Assembly (NCBI GenBank): GCA_963995505.1
Contig: OZ023199.1
Span: forward strand, 6,319,906 to 6,383,905
Length of the DNA stretch: 64,000 bases
Source of the DNA: Hypericum androsaemum
Taxonomy: Eukaryota; Streptophyta; Magnoliopsida; Malpighiales; Hypericaceae
Direction: 5' to 3'
Positions 49,141-58,431 of the stretch are shown one piece after another. The notes beneath the pieces were generated by a model. The model was not told where the DNA came from and did not search any database. It worked only from the letters and a program-made list of their open reading frames with translations. Numbering within the stretch: the stretch's first letter is position 1; the number at the start of each line of letters is the position of its first letter. The position numbers were made by a program, and so were the translations under genes.

Positions 49141-49374
49141 ATTTCCTTAGGCCAATTTTAATATCATTTCAGTCCCTTACTTTTTTATTATTTTTCAAAT
49201 ACACCCTTATCTCCCCCCTCTCTTCTTCTTCCTCCTCCCCTCTCTGAAACGTCAAGCACCAACCTTCAAAAGAATGTGAACATCCCTTTTCCCCAAAATC
49301 ATCTTCATCCATTTCCAAATTAAACTCGATCACCAACCTTTACCCTCCTCCAGAAAAGACAGCCGAAGACCACC

Positions 49375-50268
49375 CATAGTTGTTAAAGAGGGTGACGCGG
49401 CGCTGCGCGGCAAACCCCAAATTTAACGCGGTGCGGTAACGCAGCATGGAGCGGGGAGTTATAGTTTGACGCGGATACTAATACTGTTATTCATAATTAG
49501 AAATAAACACTTGCAGATATTCATTAGAAATAAATACTTGCAAATATTCATAATTAATAACAAAAGTCAATACAATAAATCAAAACATACTTGCAAATGC
49601 CAATTAAATTCAAGAAAATAAATAATTTAAGAGACTAAAATTTAAAGTAACTAAACATCAAAACTCAAATAAAAATAAAAATTTAAACATGAAAATCATT
49701 AGATGACCTGGACGATTAAAAGAATAGAAGAAGCCTGAGATGTCACATGGTGAGGTGGCAATACATATTGAGGTGGCAAGTCTAGAATTAAAGTAGTTTA
49801 GAACTTATTAGATATAAAAAATAATAACATTATACAGAGATATTCCTTTTCACCTCTCTCTCTCTCCCCCTCTATTCCCCTCGTCTCTCTACTTCTTTCC
49901 TTCATGATTTTCTTGAGTTCTTACTTAAAAAATGAAAAAGAAGGCGAGGGAGGGAGCTTTCAGAGACAGAAGAGAGGAGGAAGAAAAGACCAAGTGGGTC
50001 TGCCGCCTGTGAAGAGAAAATGAAGGTAATTGGGGTTTTTTTTTAATTACAAAAATACCATTAAAAAAAATTTAAAACGAGGGCAACGTCATTGATTTCG
50101 GATGAAGCGGCCGCTCCACCCCGCGTCAAGGCCGCTCCGGCTGCTCCGAGTCGGCCGCAACGGCCGTGTTGTCCGTCGTCGCGGGAGCGGGGCGGGCCAA
50201 CGCGGCAAACCCCAAAATCCCGCTCCGTTCCGAGATCTCGGCTGGAACGGGCCGAGTTAACAACTATG
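49375..50268 (-). mobile_element. Complete non-autonomous hAT element, 894 bp
   Basis: Inverted ends CATAGTTGTTAA (49375-49386) and TTAACAACTATG (50257-50268) are flanked by perfect 8-bp direct repeats AGACCACC (49367-49374 and 50269-50276). The subterminal GAGGGTGACGCGGCG and following ~300 bp match, in reverse orientation, the right end of the hAT at 35311-36655, including the AT-rich 'attcataattagaaataaa' part. No transposase coding is left. It is a deletion derivative of that family. Confidence 0.93.
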
Positions 50269-50860
50269 AGACCACCAAAAAAGACCACCAACAATCTGAC
50301 CTAACCTTTTAACTCCAAACCCCTCCACAATTCCATTATTTTTTCTGGCAAAGAAATCCCAAAAAATGACGATAAAGTAAACAAAAATATATCTAAAGCA
50401 CTCTCTACCTACTTTCACCAATCCGATTAATTTTATTAGGTTTCTTTCACTCCACCGCACTGAAAATTTCATCCTCAAAACTGTTTACCAGAAAAAGTAA
50501 AGGGTGTATGACTCCATTCGCTTTCTTCGATTGGGTGTATGAAGTCAAGCGCGACGATTGGGAACTGCTAGCCCCGATGTCTTAGGAGCAGGGAGCCATC
50601 CGAGTCAAAAAGTGTGTGGGTGCAAACCAAAGATTCAAATAGTCGTTTTTAAATTACAGATCACATGTCAAAAACTGCGAAATCATATGTACTAAATTTG
50701 TAATTTTCCCAAAAGAATTTACTGATAGGTGTAATTTGGTGTAAAAAATTATTTATAAAAAACCAAAGAATTTGTCAGATATTAACAAAAGAATTTGTCA
50801 GCTGATTTACAAAACGAAAAATTGGCTATCCTCCTACACATTGACAAGATAAAGAAAGCT

Positions 50861-52135
50861 TTAAAAAAGCTTGCTCCCAAACTCTTCAAATTCTGTTGGA
50901 GAATTGGAAGAATAATTGGCTGCAAGACCCCTGAGCTCAGATATGCTTCTACCAAGCTGCAAAGCCACCTTCATCTCTAGCAATTCTCCATTCTCTCTCT
51001 TCTCCAACTTCCTTTCCCTTAAATTTGATTCAATGGATTCTTCCATAAGCTTGAAGAAGCCAGCATTGCTTCTGTACATCTCAAACACCATCCCAACTTG
51101 GCCTCCATGTTCTAAGCTGCTCACAATGCTTGCCAAAGCACCACCACCAACTCCCACCATCACAGCCACTGCGTTGAACTTGCTACCCACCAATGCCGAT
51201 CCGACCGCGGCTAAGGCCGTCAACAACGGCCCTGAAATAGCCAACACCTTGTTGAGTCTCAAAGCTTTTCCACTCAACCTCAGGTACTCCTCCTTGTCCT
51301 TCCTACCCAGAATCTTGGCAACCTCTCCCATCCTCTCTTCGAGCTCCGAATTCCACCCATTGCTTCTCATGTTGACTTTTTCTGATTTGTTCGATCCTTG
51401 TTGCTTCAAAGGCCACCAAGCAGCTGGCTCCACCGTGGATGGGAACTTATCAAGCATTGCACCGAGTAAAGGAAGTGGGTACGCCCTATCAAGAGCCAAC
51501 ACTTTCTCCATCGCTTTATCCACGTCCCTCGGAGAAGGATTCCCAATGGCAAGCAACGTGTTGAGCTCCTCGAGGATCTGCTCGAACAACCTGGAAGCGT
51601 TTCTTTGCTCTTCGGCCAGTTGGGATGGCTGAATCTTGTTCATAATACTCAACATCCCGGCCGCTGCAACGTAAATTATTACAGATGACGCCTTGAGAGC
51701 TGACATGGAAGCCGCGTTCGGGCTGATGGATGCAAGTCCGGACATGGTAGATGCAGTGAGAGTCATAGTATTAATAGAAGTCAAGAGGAGACGGTTCCAA
51801 TTGTCTCTTTGATCTCCTATGTTCTTATGCATCTCCACTCTATCTGCCACCGCCTCCATAATTGTGTAAAGCTTGGCGATCACTTCAGGATCCGGACAAG
51901 TACCCATCTTAGGCCTTGGAGAAGGGCTTCTATTGCCTGGAACTTGGTGGCCTCTCCTTGTTAGTTCCTCTACTATGGCTCTTGTAGAGAGGCTAGGAAG
52001 ATGGATTGGACTAATCCGCATTTTCGGCGCATTGATCGTAGCTTTGACGGTCGTCACTTTTCGTCGACTCGAACTAGAACAAGCAGAGGTTGATGGGAAA
52101 ACCGAAGAGCCAGGAAGCACTCTTAGACTTAACAT
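50861..52135 (-). CDS. At4g22030-like protein, copy 2
   Basis: An intact 424-residue frame starts at the ATG at 52135 (MLSLRVLPGSS) and stops at 50861-50863. The N-terminus is Ser- and Arg-rich, almost without acidic residues, and reaches VKATINAP near residue 35, which looks like a plastid transit peptide. The body (KLYTIMEAVADRVEMHKNIG) matches what I recall of Arabidopsis At4g22030, labelled a probable F-box protein. I see no F-box here. Hydrophobic helices lie at [36 protein letters not shown] and [16 protein letters not shown]. Function is unknown; a plastid or membrane role is inference. It lacks 8 residues (MEKDLNFT) present in copy 1. Copy 1 is transcribed divergently 2.3 kb away. Confidence 0.85.
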   Translation of the reverse strand: MLSLRVLPGSSVFPSTSACSSSSRRKVTTVKATINAPKMRISPIHLPSLSTRAIVEELTRRGHQVPGNRSPSPRPKMGTCPDPEVIAKLYTIMEAVADRVEMHKNIGDQRDNWNRLLLTSINTMTLTASTMSGLASISPNAASMSALKASSVIIYVAAAGMLSIMNKIQPSQLAEEQRNASRLFEQILEELNTLLAIGNPSPRDVDKAMEKVLALDRAYPLPLLGAMLDKFPSTVEPAAWWPLKQQGSNKSEKVNMRSNGWNSELEERMGEVAKILGRKDKEEYLRLSGKALRLNKVLAISGPLLTALAAVGSALVGSKFNAVAVMVGVGGGALASIVSSLEHGGQVGMVFEMYRSNAGFFKLMEESIESNLRERKLEKRENGELLEMKVALQLGRSISELRGLAANYSSNSPTEFEEFGSKLF

Positions 52136-52283
52136 AATTCTATCCAAGCTACGACTTTCTATTTTGTTTATCTGTTGTTAGGTTTTGGATTAGCTTGTGT
52201 AATGAGATACTATCTGTTTAAGCTTTGTTTAGAAGAGATGGGAAATGAATTGGTATATGAGGTGACCAAGGAGCTGAGATTGG

Positions 52284-52291
52284 TATTTATA
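52284..52291 (-). promoter_or_regulatory. TATA box of copy 2
   Basis: TATAAATA on the minus strand, about 150 bp upstream of the start codon, in the context CCTATAAATACCAATC shared with copies 1 and 3. Confidence 0.75.
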
Positions 52292-54280
52292 GGTTATGAG
52301 AAGAGGAAGAAGAAGAGTAGACAAGGTAAAGAGAAAGACCAAAGAAGTGGTCTAATGGTTGAAATAGTTGAATGTTTCCGGTTTAGGATAATTCGGACCA
52401 GTTCTCGACTTGGAGGCGCAACGATTTTCTTTGGTTTAATATTAGTCCGACGGTCGCAATCGTATATCTCTGCGGGTCTTGTTCTGACAAAACGGATGGG
52501 GGTTGACGGCTTGGTTTTTATTGAGCCGTTTCTATAATTTATTTGACGTCCAAGCTTCATCAACCATTAGAAAGTGAATGACATAAACTCAACCAAAAAA
52601 ATATAGGACAAATTCTTTTCGGGTCTCTTGTATATGTATTTATTATTTGTTAAAAAAAATATTCGCCATCCCTTAGTTTGATTAAATGTTATAATTTGTT
52701 GATTTTTTTTAATGCGAAATGATATTTGAAGCCCCAAACATATATTAAAAAAAAATCAAACTCTGATAACGACAATTGGAGGACATGGACGTAGGCCAGT
52801 GGAGGGTGCGGAAGTTTGGGCCCACGACATCAAGAATCGGAACGAGAATCGTGAGGAAGGAAGGGGCGGTACCCCGAGGGCGCCGAGCTGATTGACTCGG
52901 TTGAATGAGAGGGGATGACTTTTAATTTTAATTTTTTTGGAAGGGTACAAAAGTTATTAAAAAAATATGTTGCTCACCTAAGAGTTCTGAAAGTAATATT
53001 TTTTTTATAGATTAAGGAGATAAATTATTTTTTAAACAATAAGGATCGCATCAATAAGTGTATACAACAAGGAGCTCAGAACAATTTGTCGAGAAATGTA
53101 TAAAAAATGTACGATACCTGGAAGAAGAAGAAGAAGAAGAAGAAGAAGAAGAAACTGTCATTTTATTTAGAAAAGTTCATTTTAATGCAATGTGATTTGA
53201 CTATGTTTTACCAAGTGATGTGTAGCAATAATTGACCATCGTATAGTTGACGAAAAAAGATAATTAGGAATTTGTCATAGTATCAATTTCGAAAATTACT
53301 GTGACTAGAGTAATTCTGGTTTTTCAAACAACTAAAACATACGATATTAAAATAAACTTTAACTTTTCCTAACAAAAAGAAATGTTGATGTTGGTTACTT
53401 GAGTAATTCTGTCACGTTATTAATTTTATCCGCATGTTATGTTTCGGTAATTTTATTGTGTGACATGTTATTAGACTAATTTGCAAAAAATGAGGACAAC
53501 TCGGTAGCATTCATATTCAATCGTTTATGAGATTGATGGTGTCAAATCGGGGCCATCAATATACCACGTTGATTAAATTAGTGATGTGATATGACACGCA
53601 GATAAAATTAATGATATGAAATAAGTCTCACATAAAATTAATGATGTAATGTCATAACTCAAATAATTCAGATTAGGAGATATTACTTGATTATAAATGA
53701 GGTAAAACATATCTCATCAGAGAATTTAATAGGACAAATTAATGGTATCTCAAAGGCCGAAACTACATGATATTAAAAATTTTAAACAAAAAATAAACCA
53801 CGTCCTTAACAAAAATGCGTGTTTTCTTTCCTGTTTCCTATATGATGCATGGGGTTCAGGTTAGAATGGTTAAACAAGTTTGAAAGTCGTCGCTGGAACT
53901 AATATTAAATCGCAGACAAATCTATGCGCCACCAAATCGATGGAGGACTGGTCCGATTAATCCAAAACAACGAAGGAACCATTCTTCCTAATTAACGGTC
54001 ATCGTATAAGCAAGCAATTATATATATTATTGTATTGAAAATGTAATAATTTTAAATATTTTTATACAAATTTTGCTATATTTAAATAGTATTATCAAAA
54101 TTTGACAAAAAAAAGTACGAACTCAAATACGGATCAGTTAGCACTGGAATGTCCGGATAGATTTATATAAAAAAATAATATTCAACGTAAAGTATCCGAG
54201 CTATCCATTTCAACGATTAGACCACTTCTCTTGTTTTTCTCTTTGACTAGTCTTGTCTTCCACCCTCCTCTTCACATGCC
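52292..54280. other. Divergent intergenic region between copies 1 and 2
   Basis: Both intact genes fire outward from this ~2 kb region. It includes a GC-rich block at 52785-52905 that is inverted-repeated at 48630-48840 and a (GAA)11 run at 53121-53153. No further gene is supported. Confidence 0.6.
53121..53153 (+). repeat. (GAA)11 microsatellite
   Basis: Eleven uninterrupted GAA units. The matching place in the opposite arm (48418-48428) has about three TTC units. Confidence 0.9.
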
Positions 54281-54288
54281 TATAAATA
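54281..54288 (+). promoter_or_regulatory. TATA box of copy 1
   Basis: TATAAATA at 54281-54288, 168 bp upstream of the start codon, preceded by CACATGC. The 5' leader is rich in GA. Confidence 0.75.
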
Positions 54289-54448
54289 CCAAACCCAAGC
54301 TCTTTGGCCACCTCACAAACCAATTCATCTCCCTCTCTTCTAAATAAAGCCCTTCAACGAACACTCTTTAGAGAGAAAAAAAATAAAAGCCTCAAAGAAC
54401 AGACATTTCATCAACTACAGAGAGAGAGTTGAGTACTAATTGTACTTA

Positions 54449-55747
54449 ATGGCAAGTCTAAAAGTACTTCCTAGTTCCTCCCTTTCCTCATTATCCTCCG
54501 CTTGTTCTTGTCCAAGTCGAAGAAAAGGGACGACCATTAAAGCTACGATCAATGCGCCCGAAATTCGGATTAGTCGAATCTCTCTTCCTAGCCTCTCTAC
54601 TAGAACTATGGTAGAGGAACTAACAAGGAGAGGCCACCAAGTTCCAATGGAGAAAGACTTGAACTTCACAGGCAACAGAAGCCCTTCTCCAAGGCCTAAG
54701 GTGGGTACTTGTCCGGATCCCGAAGTGATCGCCAAGCTATACACAATAATGGAGGCAGTTGCAGATAGAGTGGAGATGCATAAGAACATAGGAGACCAAA
54801 GAGACAATTGGAACCGTCTCCTCTTGACTTCTATTAATACTATGACTGTCACTGCTTCTACCATGACCGGACTTGCATCCATCAGCCCGAACGCGGCTTC
54901 CATGTCAGCTCTCAAGGCGTCATCTGTAATAATTTACGTTGCAGCGGCCGGGATGTTGAGTATTATGAACAAGATTCAGCCATCCCAACTGGCCGAAGAG
55001 CAAAGAAACGCTTCCAGGTTGTTCGAGCAGATCCTCGAGGAGCTCAACACGTTGCTTGCCATTGGGAATCCTTCTCCGAGGGACGTGGATGAAGCGATGG
55101 AGAAAGTGTTGGCTCTTGATAGGGCGTACCCACTTCCTTTACTCGGTGCAATGCTTGATAAGTTCCCATCCACGGTAGAGCCAGCTGTTTGGTGGCCTTT
55201 GAAGCAACGAGGATCGAACAAATCAGAAAGGGTCAACAAAGGAAGCAATGGGTGGAATTTGGAGCTCGAAGAGAGGATGGGAGAGGTTGCCAAGATTCTG
55301 GGTAGGAAGGACAAGGAGGAGTACCTGAGGTTGAGTGGAAAAGCTTTGAGACTGAACAAGGTGTTGGCAATTTCCGGGCCATTGTTAACAGCCTTAGCCG
55401 CGGTCGGATCGGCATTCGTAGGAAGCAAGTTCAACGCAGTGGCTGTGATGGTGGGAGTTGGTGGTGGTGCTTTGGCAAGCATTGTGAGCAGCTTAGAACA
55501 TGGAGGCCAAGTTGGGATGGTGTTTGAGATGTACAGAAGCAATGCTGGCTTCTTTAAGCTCATGGAAGAATCCATTGAGTCAAATTTAAGTGAAGGAAAC
55601 TTGGAGAAGAGAGAGAGTGGAGAATTGTTAGAGATGAAGGTGGCTTTGCAGCTTGGTAGAAGCCTATCTGAGCTCAGGGGTCTTGCAGCAAATTCTTCCT
55701 CCAATTCTCCAATAGAATTTGAAGAGTTTGGGAGCAAGCTTTTTTAA
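54449..55747 (+). CDS. At4g22030-like protein, copy 1
   Basis: An intact 432-residue frame starts at the ATG at 54449 (MASLKVLPSSS), the first ATG after the TATA box, and stops at 55745-55747. The first ~38 residues are rich in Ser, Arg and Lys with no acidic residue and end IKATINAP, as in a plastid transit peptide. Then come a conserved helical domain ([35 protein letters not shown]) and three hydrophobic stretches ([48 protein letters not shown]). A C-terminal helix ([32 protein letters not shown]) completes it. It closely resembles copy 2. The F-box label attached to the family from Arabidopsis is not supported by any F-box motif I can see. It lies in the right arm of a large inverted duplication. 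Confidence 0.87.
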   Translation: MASLKVLPSSSLSSLSSACSCPSRRKGTTIKATINAPEIRISRISLPSLSTRTMVEELTRRGHQVPMEKDLNFTGNRSPSPRPKVGTCPDPEVIAKLYTIMEAVADRVEMHKNIGDQRDNWNRLLLTSINTMTVTASTMTGLASISPNAASMSALKASSVIIYVAAAGMLSIMNKIQPSQLAEEQRNASRLFEQILEELNTLLAIGNPSPRDVDEAMEKVLALDRAYPLPLLGAMLDKFPSTVEPAVWWPLKQRGSNKSERVNKGSNGWNLELEERMGEVAKILGRKDKEEYLRLSGKALRLNKVLAISGPLLTALAAVGSAFVGSKFNAVAVMVGVGGGALASIVSSLEHGGQVGMVFEMYRSNAGFFKLMEESIESNLSEGNLEKRESGELLEMKVALQLGRSLSELRGLAANSSSNSPIEFEEFGSKLF

Positions 55748-56192
55748 AGCTTTATTTATCTAGTCAACATGTAGGAGGAAGAGGATAACCAAATTTTGGT
55801 TTTGTAAATCAGCTGAAGAATTCTTTTGTTAATATCTGACAAATTCTTTGATGTTTTTATTCATATTATAGCAACACGTTCAATACGAATTATTCAGGTT
55901 ATTTTTAATAAAATTTTAATCCAAGCAAGTTTAAACACTTAAGTTAAAGGTTGAGGATGGTAGTCCGATTTCTCGAATGCCCGAAAATTGTCAAAATACC
56001 ACGGAAGATTAAAAAAATATTGCAAAAGGCTAAAGGAATATTAGAATCTTGGCCCATGAAACTATTGGGCCGGCATCAAGTAGTAGACTCACGCGGGAGG
56101 TGGAATATTAGGGAGTGGATTGGGTACGGAGTGAAAGAATTGATTCCGTACGGTTTGGAGTGAAGGGGGACTGCAACGGCAAGTGCATGTAT
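55748..56192. other. 3' flank of copy 1
   Basis: The first ~110 bp are shared with the 3' flanks near 42570 and, more weakly, 42900 and 50770. The rest has no supported feature. Confidence 0.5.
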
Positions 56193-56284
56193 GTGATAAT
56201 GGCAAGCGCAGTTATGTGATAATGGCAAGTGCAGTTATGTGATAATGGCAAGTGCAGTTATGTGATAATGGCATGTGTATTTGT
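56193..56284 (+). repeat. 23-bp minisatellite, four copies
   Basis: GTGATAATGGCAAGYGCAGTTAT is repeated at 56193, 56216, 56239 and 56262, nearly perfect. Related units recur at 56385-56430, followed by a second copy of 'cttttttcattttgatccctcgtattttagc' (56326 and 56453), so a ~125-bp block has also duplicated. Confidence 0.9.
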
Positions 56285-56499
56285 GACAGCGACAAGTCCC
56301 GTTTATGATAATGGCGCGCGTGACTTTTTTCATTTTGATCCCTCGTATTTTAGCATTTTTGTAAAAAGGTCATACTGGCACGCACAGTTATGTGATACTG
56401 GCATGCGCAGTTATGTGGTAATGGCATTTGTATCCGGCCTGCGTTTGTGCATGGCTTTTTTTATTTTGATCCCCGTATTTTAGCGCGTTTGCAAAAAAG

Positions 56500-57265
56500 T
56501 TCCCGCGTGTCTTCATTCCGAACGGTTCGAAATCTGAGCATTCCGTACTCAATCCAAGGCCAGAAAAATGACACAATTCGAGTTCTTCCAGAATGGTATC
56601 TTACTGATGACTCGAACCATCAAAAGGTTTAAAGTTAAACCATTGTATTAAAAAACTTACCTCTTTTAGCCTACTGATTTCTTGAAAATCTATCCTACGA
56701 CGCACGCACTCTCTCTCCCTAATGGGTGTCATCTTAGTCGCACGCAAATAACTACAAGTTCATCAACACCGGATAAAACTCTCTCTACATGAATTTTTTT
56801 TTTCCCATCACGGAAGAAAGGATTCAGGATTCAGTGAACCGAAATTATTAACTAATACTAATACAATATTTATAGAATAAAAAAAGAACGGTTGTATACT
56901 TTTGCTGGTTCCAAGTTACTTTCATTTCCTAGCGGAATCTAAGGGATAAAGTTTGTCTATTTTTAATAGGTAGTCTCAAATTCGAGTCATTAATAATATA
57001 ATAATATTAAATATTTGTTAAAAAAATTGTCACCTTTCAAAATACTACCCAACTCGAACTTGAATTATCGACCCACGTGAAAAAAATTACTTCATTTAAA
57101 TTAGACGTTACACGCAAACATAACAACGAGAACCGAGTATAGAGAGAGAAAAAAAACATACAATAACCGTAACAAGTTTTATGACTATTTTTAAATTAGT
57201 CATTATTTATTTCGTGAATATAACAACGGATATTATCGAAAAAAAATATACGATGACGCTAACAT
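56500..57265. other. AT-rich intergenic sequence left of the copia element
   Basis: No gene, RNA or repeat boundary can be supported. The 5-bp target duplication GTTTT of the copia element begins at 57266. Confidence 0.5.
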
Positions 57266-57270
57266 GTTTT

Positions 57271-57888
57271 TGTTGTTTGTCGGAGTTGGTGTACTTGATT
57301 AGGATCACTTCAGTCGAGGCAAGTGTTGGACACTTTCTCCGTAAGACGAGATTGCCCCGTATATTTCAGTGCGGTACGGGCTAAGGCAATCGTCCCCAAG
57401 ATACGACTGTTTAGGGCGTTTCCAAGAACGTTGCACACGTATCTCGAAACTTTCGGGCGAACCCTTATATACCCAGAACTTTCGGGACTCTTTTCTAGAT
57501 GAAGAACGGGGGGAGAGGAGAAGACAACAATGCTAGGATGTGCAGGCAAAATACTTAAGGCTCCTCCAGCTCCTCGCGACGATGCGCACGTGCGAAGTGC
57601 CAAGTGCGCCACAAAGCGCCCATTGCGACCTGCGTCCAATGCGCCATGCGCACACGCACGTGCGCGTGCTCGTGCTCGTGCTCGTGCTCGGTGCGGGCAG
57701 CTAGCGGTGAGTCAGCCTTTTGGGTAGCCAATCAAGTTGAGAGGCAATGAGGGAAATTCCTTATAAACAAGGAAATCCTCCTTGCTCTAATCAATGTGGG
57801 ATTGCAACCTTCCATCTTCCTTTGGGCATTTCTTTTGGGCCTTTCCATTATTGGGCTTGCATTGAATAAATTCATTCAAAACCCAACA
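57271..57888 (-). repeat. 3' LTR of the copia element, internally deleted
   Basis: 618 bp, ends matching the 5' LTR (TGTTGGGTTTTG...ACAAACAACA on the minus strand). About 200 bp present in the 5' LTR, including its TATA box, are missing between 57545 and 57575. A GTGCTC hexamer is repeated four times at 57666-57689. The polypurine tract ATGTGGGGGAT abuts it at 57889-57899 (minus strand). Confidence 0.93.
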
Positions 57889-57899
57889 ATCCCCCACAT

Positions 57900-58431
57900 G
57901 AATGATGATTAATGCATGCAGACTCTAATCGAAAGTTTTGATGTGTTATTATTGCATCGAGATAGGTAGCTTGCGGCTTTGAACCTTCTCTAGTAATATG
58001 TTATCGGATTTACTCGCTGCTCGGTGAACGCGATGTTTTGAACCGTCAGCTTTTGGTGTAAACCAAGACAATAACATTTACACAATAATAACCCTAGTAT
58101 ATTTAGGTTCTCACGTTGTGTCCGTTTCGGCCATGGACCGTATCTTGGATTCATAAGTGTTTTTCCCATTTGAAGCGGCCTCACTTCACACTTACATAGG
58201 TGATCTCCTATCAGGAGTATCCTGCCATACTCCACCTTAATCAAGGTATAGGAATTATTAAAAGCGTAATGCTTAACCTTACCACACCGCTGCAGGCTAA
58301 TACCTGGGCAGCTTCTGAGAATGAGATAGGTTCCAGGTGATTAACTGAACCCTCCATAACTTAATTGTCTCATTGAACCAAGTTTGTGGGATCTCCACTC
58401 ATCATGGTTGAGTTACCGTTATGGACGTTCT
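57900..58431 (-). other. 3' non-coding part of the copia element
   Basis: Lies between the RNase H stop codon and the polypurine tract. It contains coding-like phrases on the minus strand (57990-58244), but without a recognisable domain. Such a long trailer is common in plant copia elements. Confidence 0.6.

Noticed and set aside
50061..50304. Open frames in GC-rich DNA near 50.1-50.3 kb
   Set aside because: They lie in the subterminal part of the small hAT element and run on both strands.
54976..55737. 253-codon minus-strand frame over copy 1
   Set aside because: Antisense shadow of the coding frame; a matching shadow occurs over copy 2.
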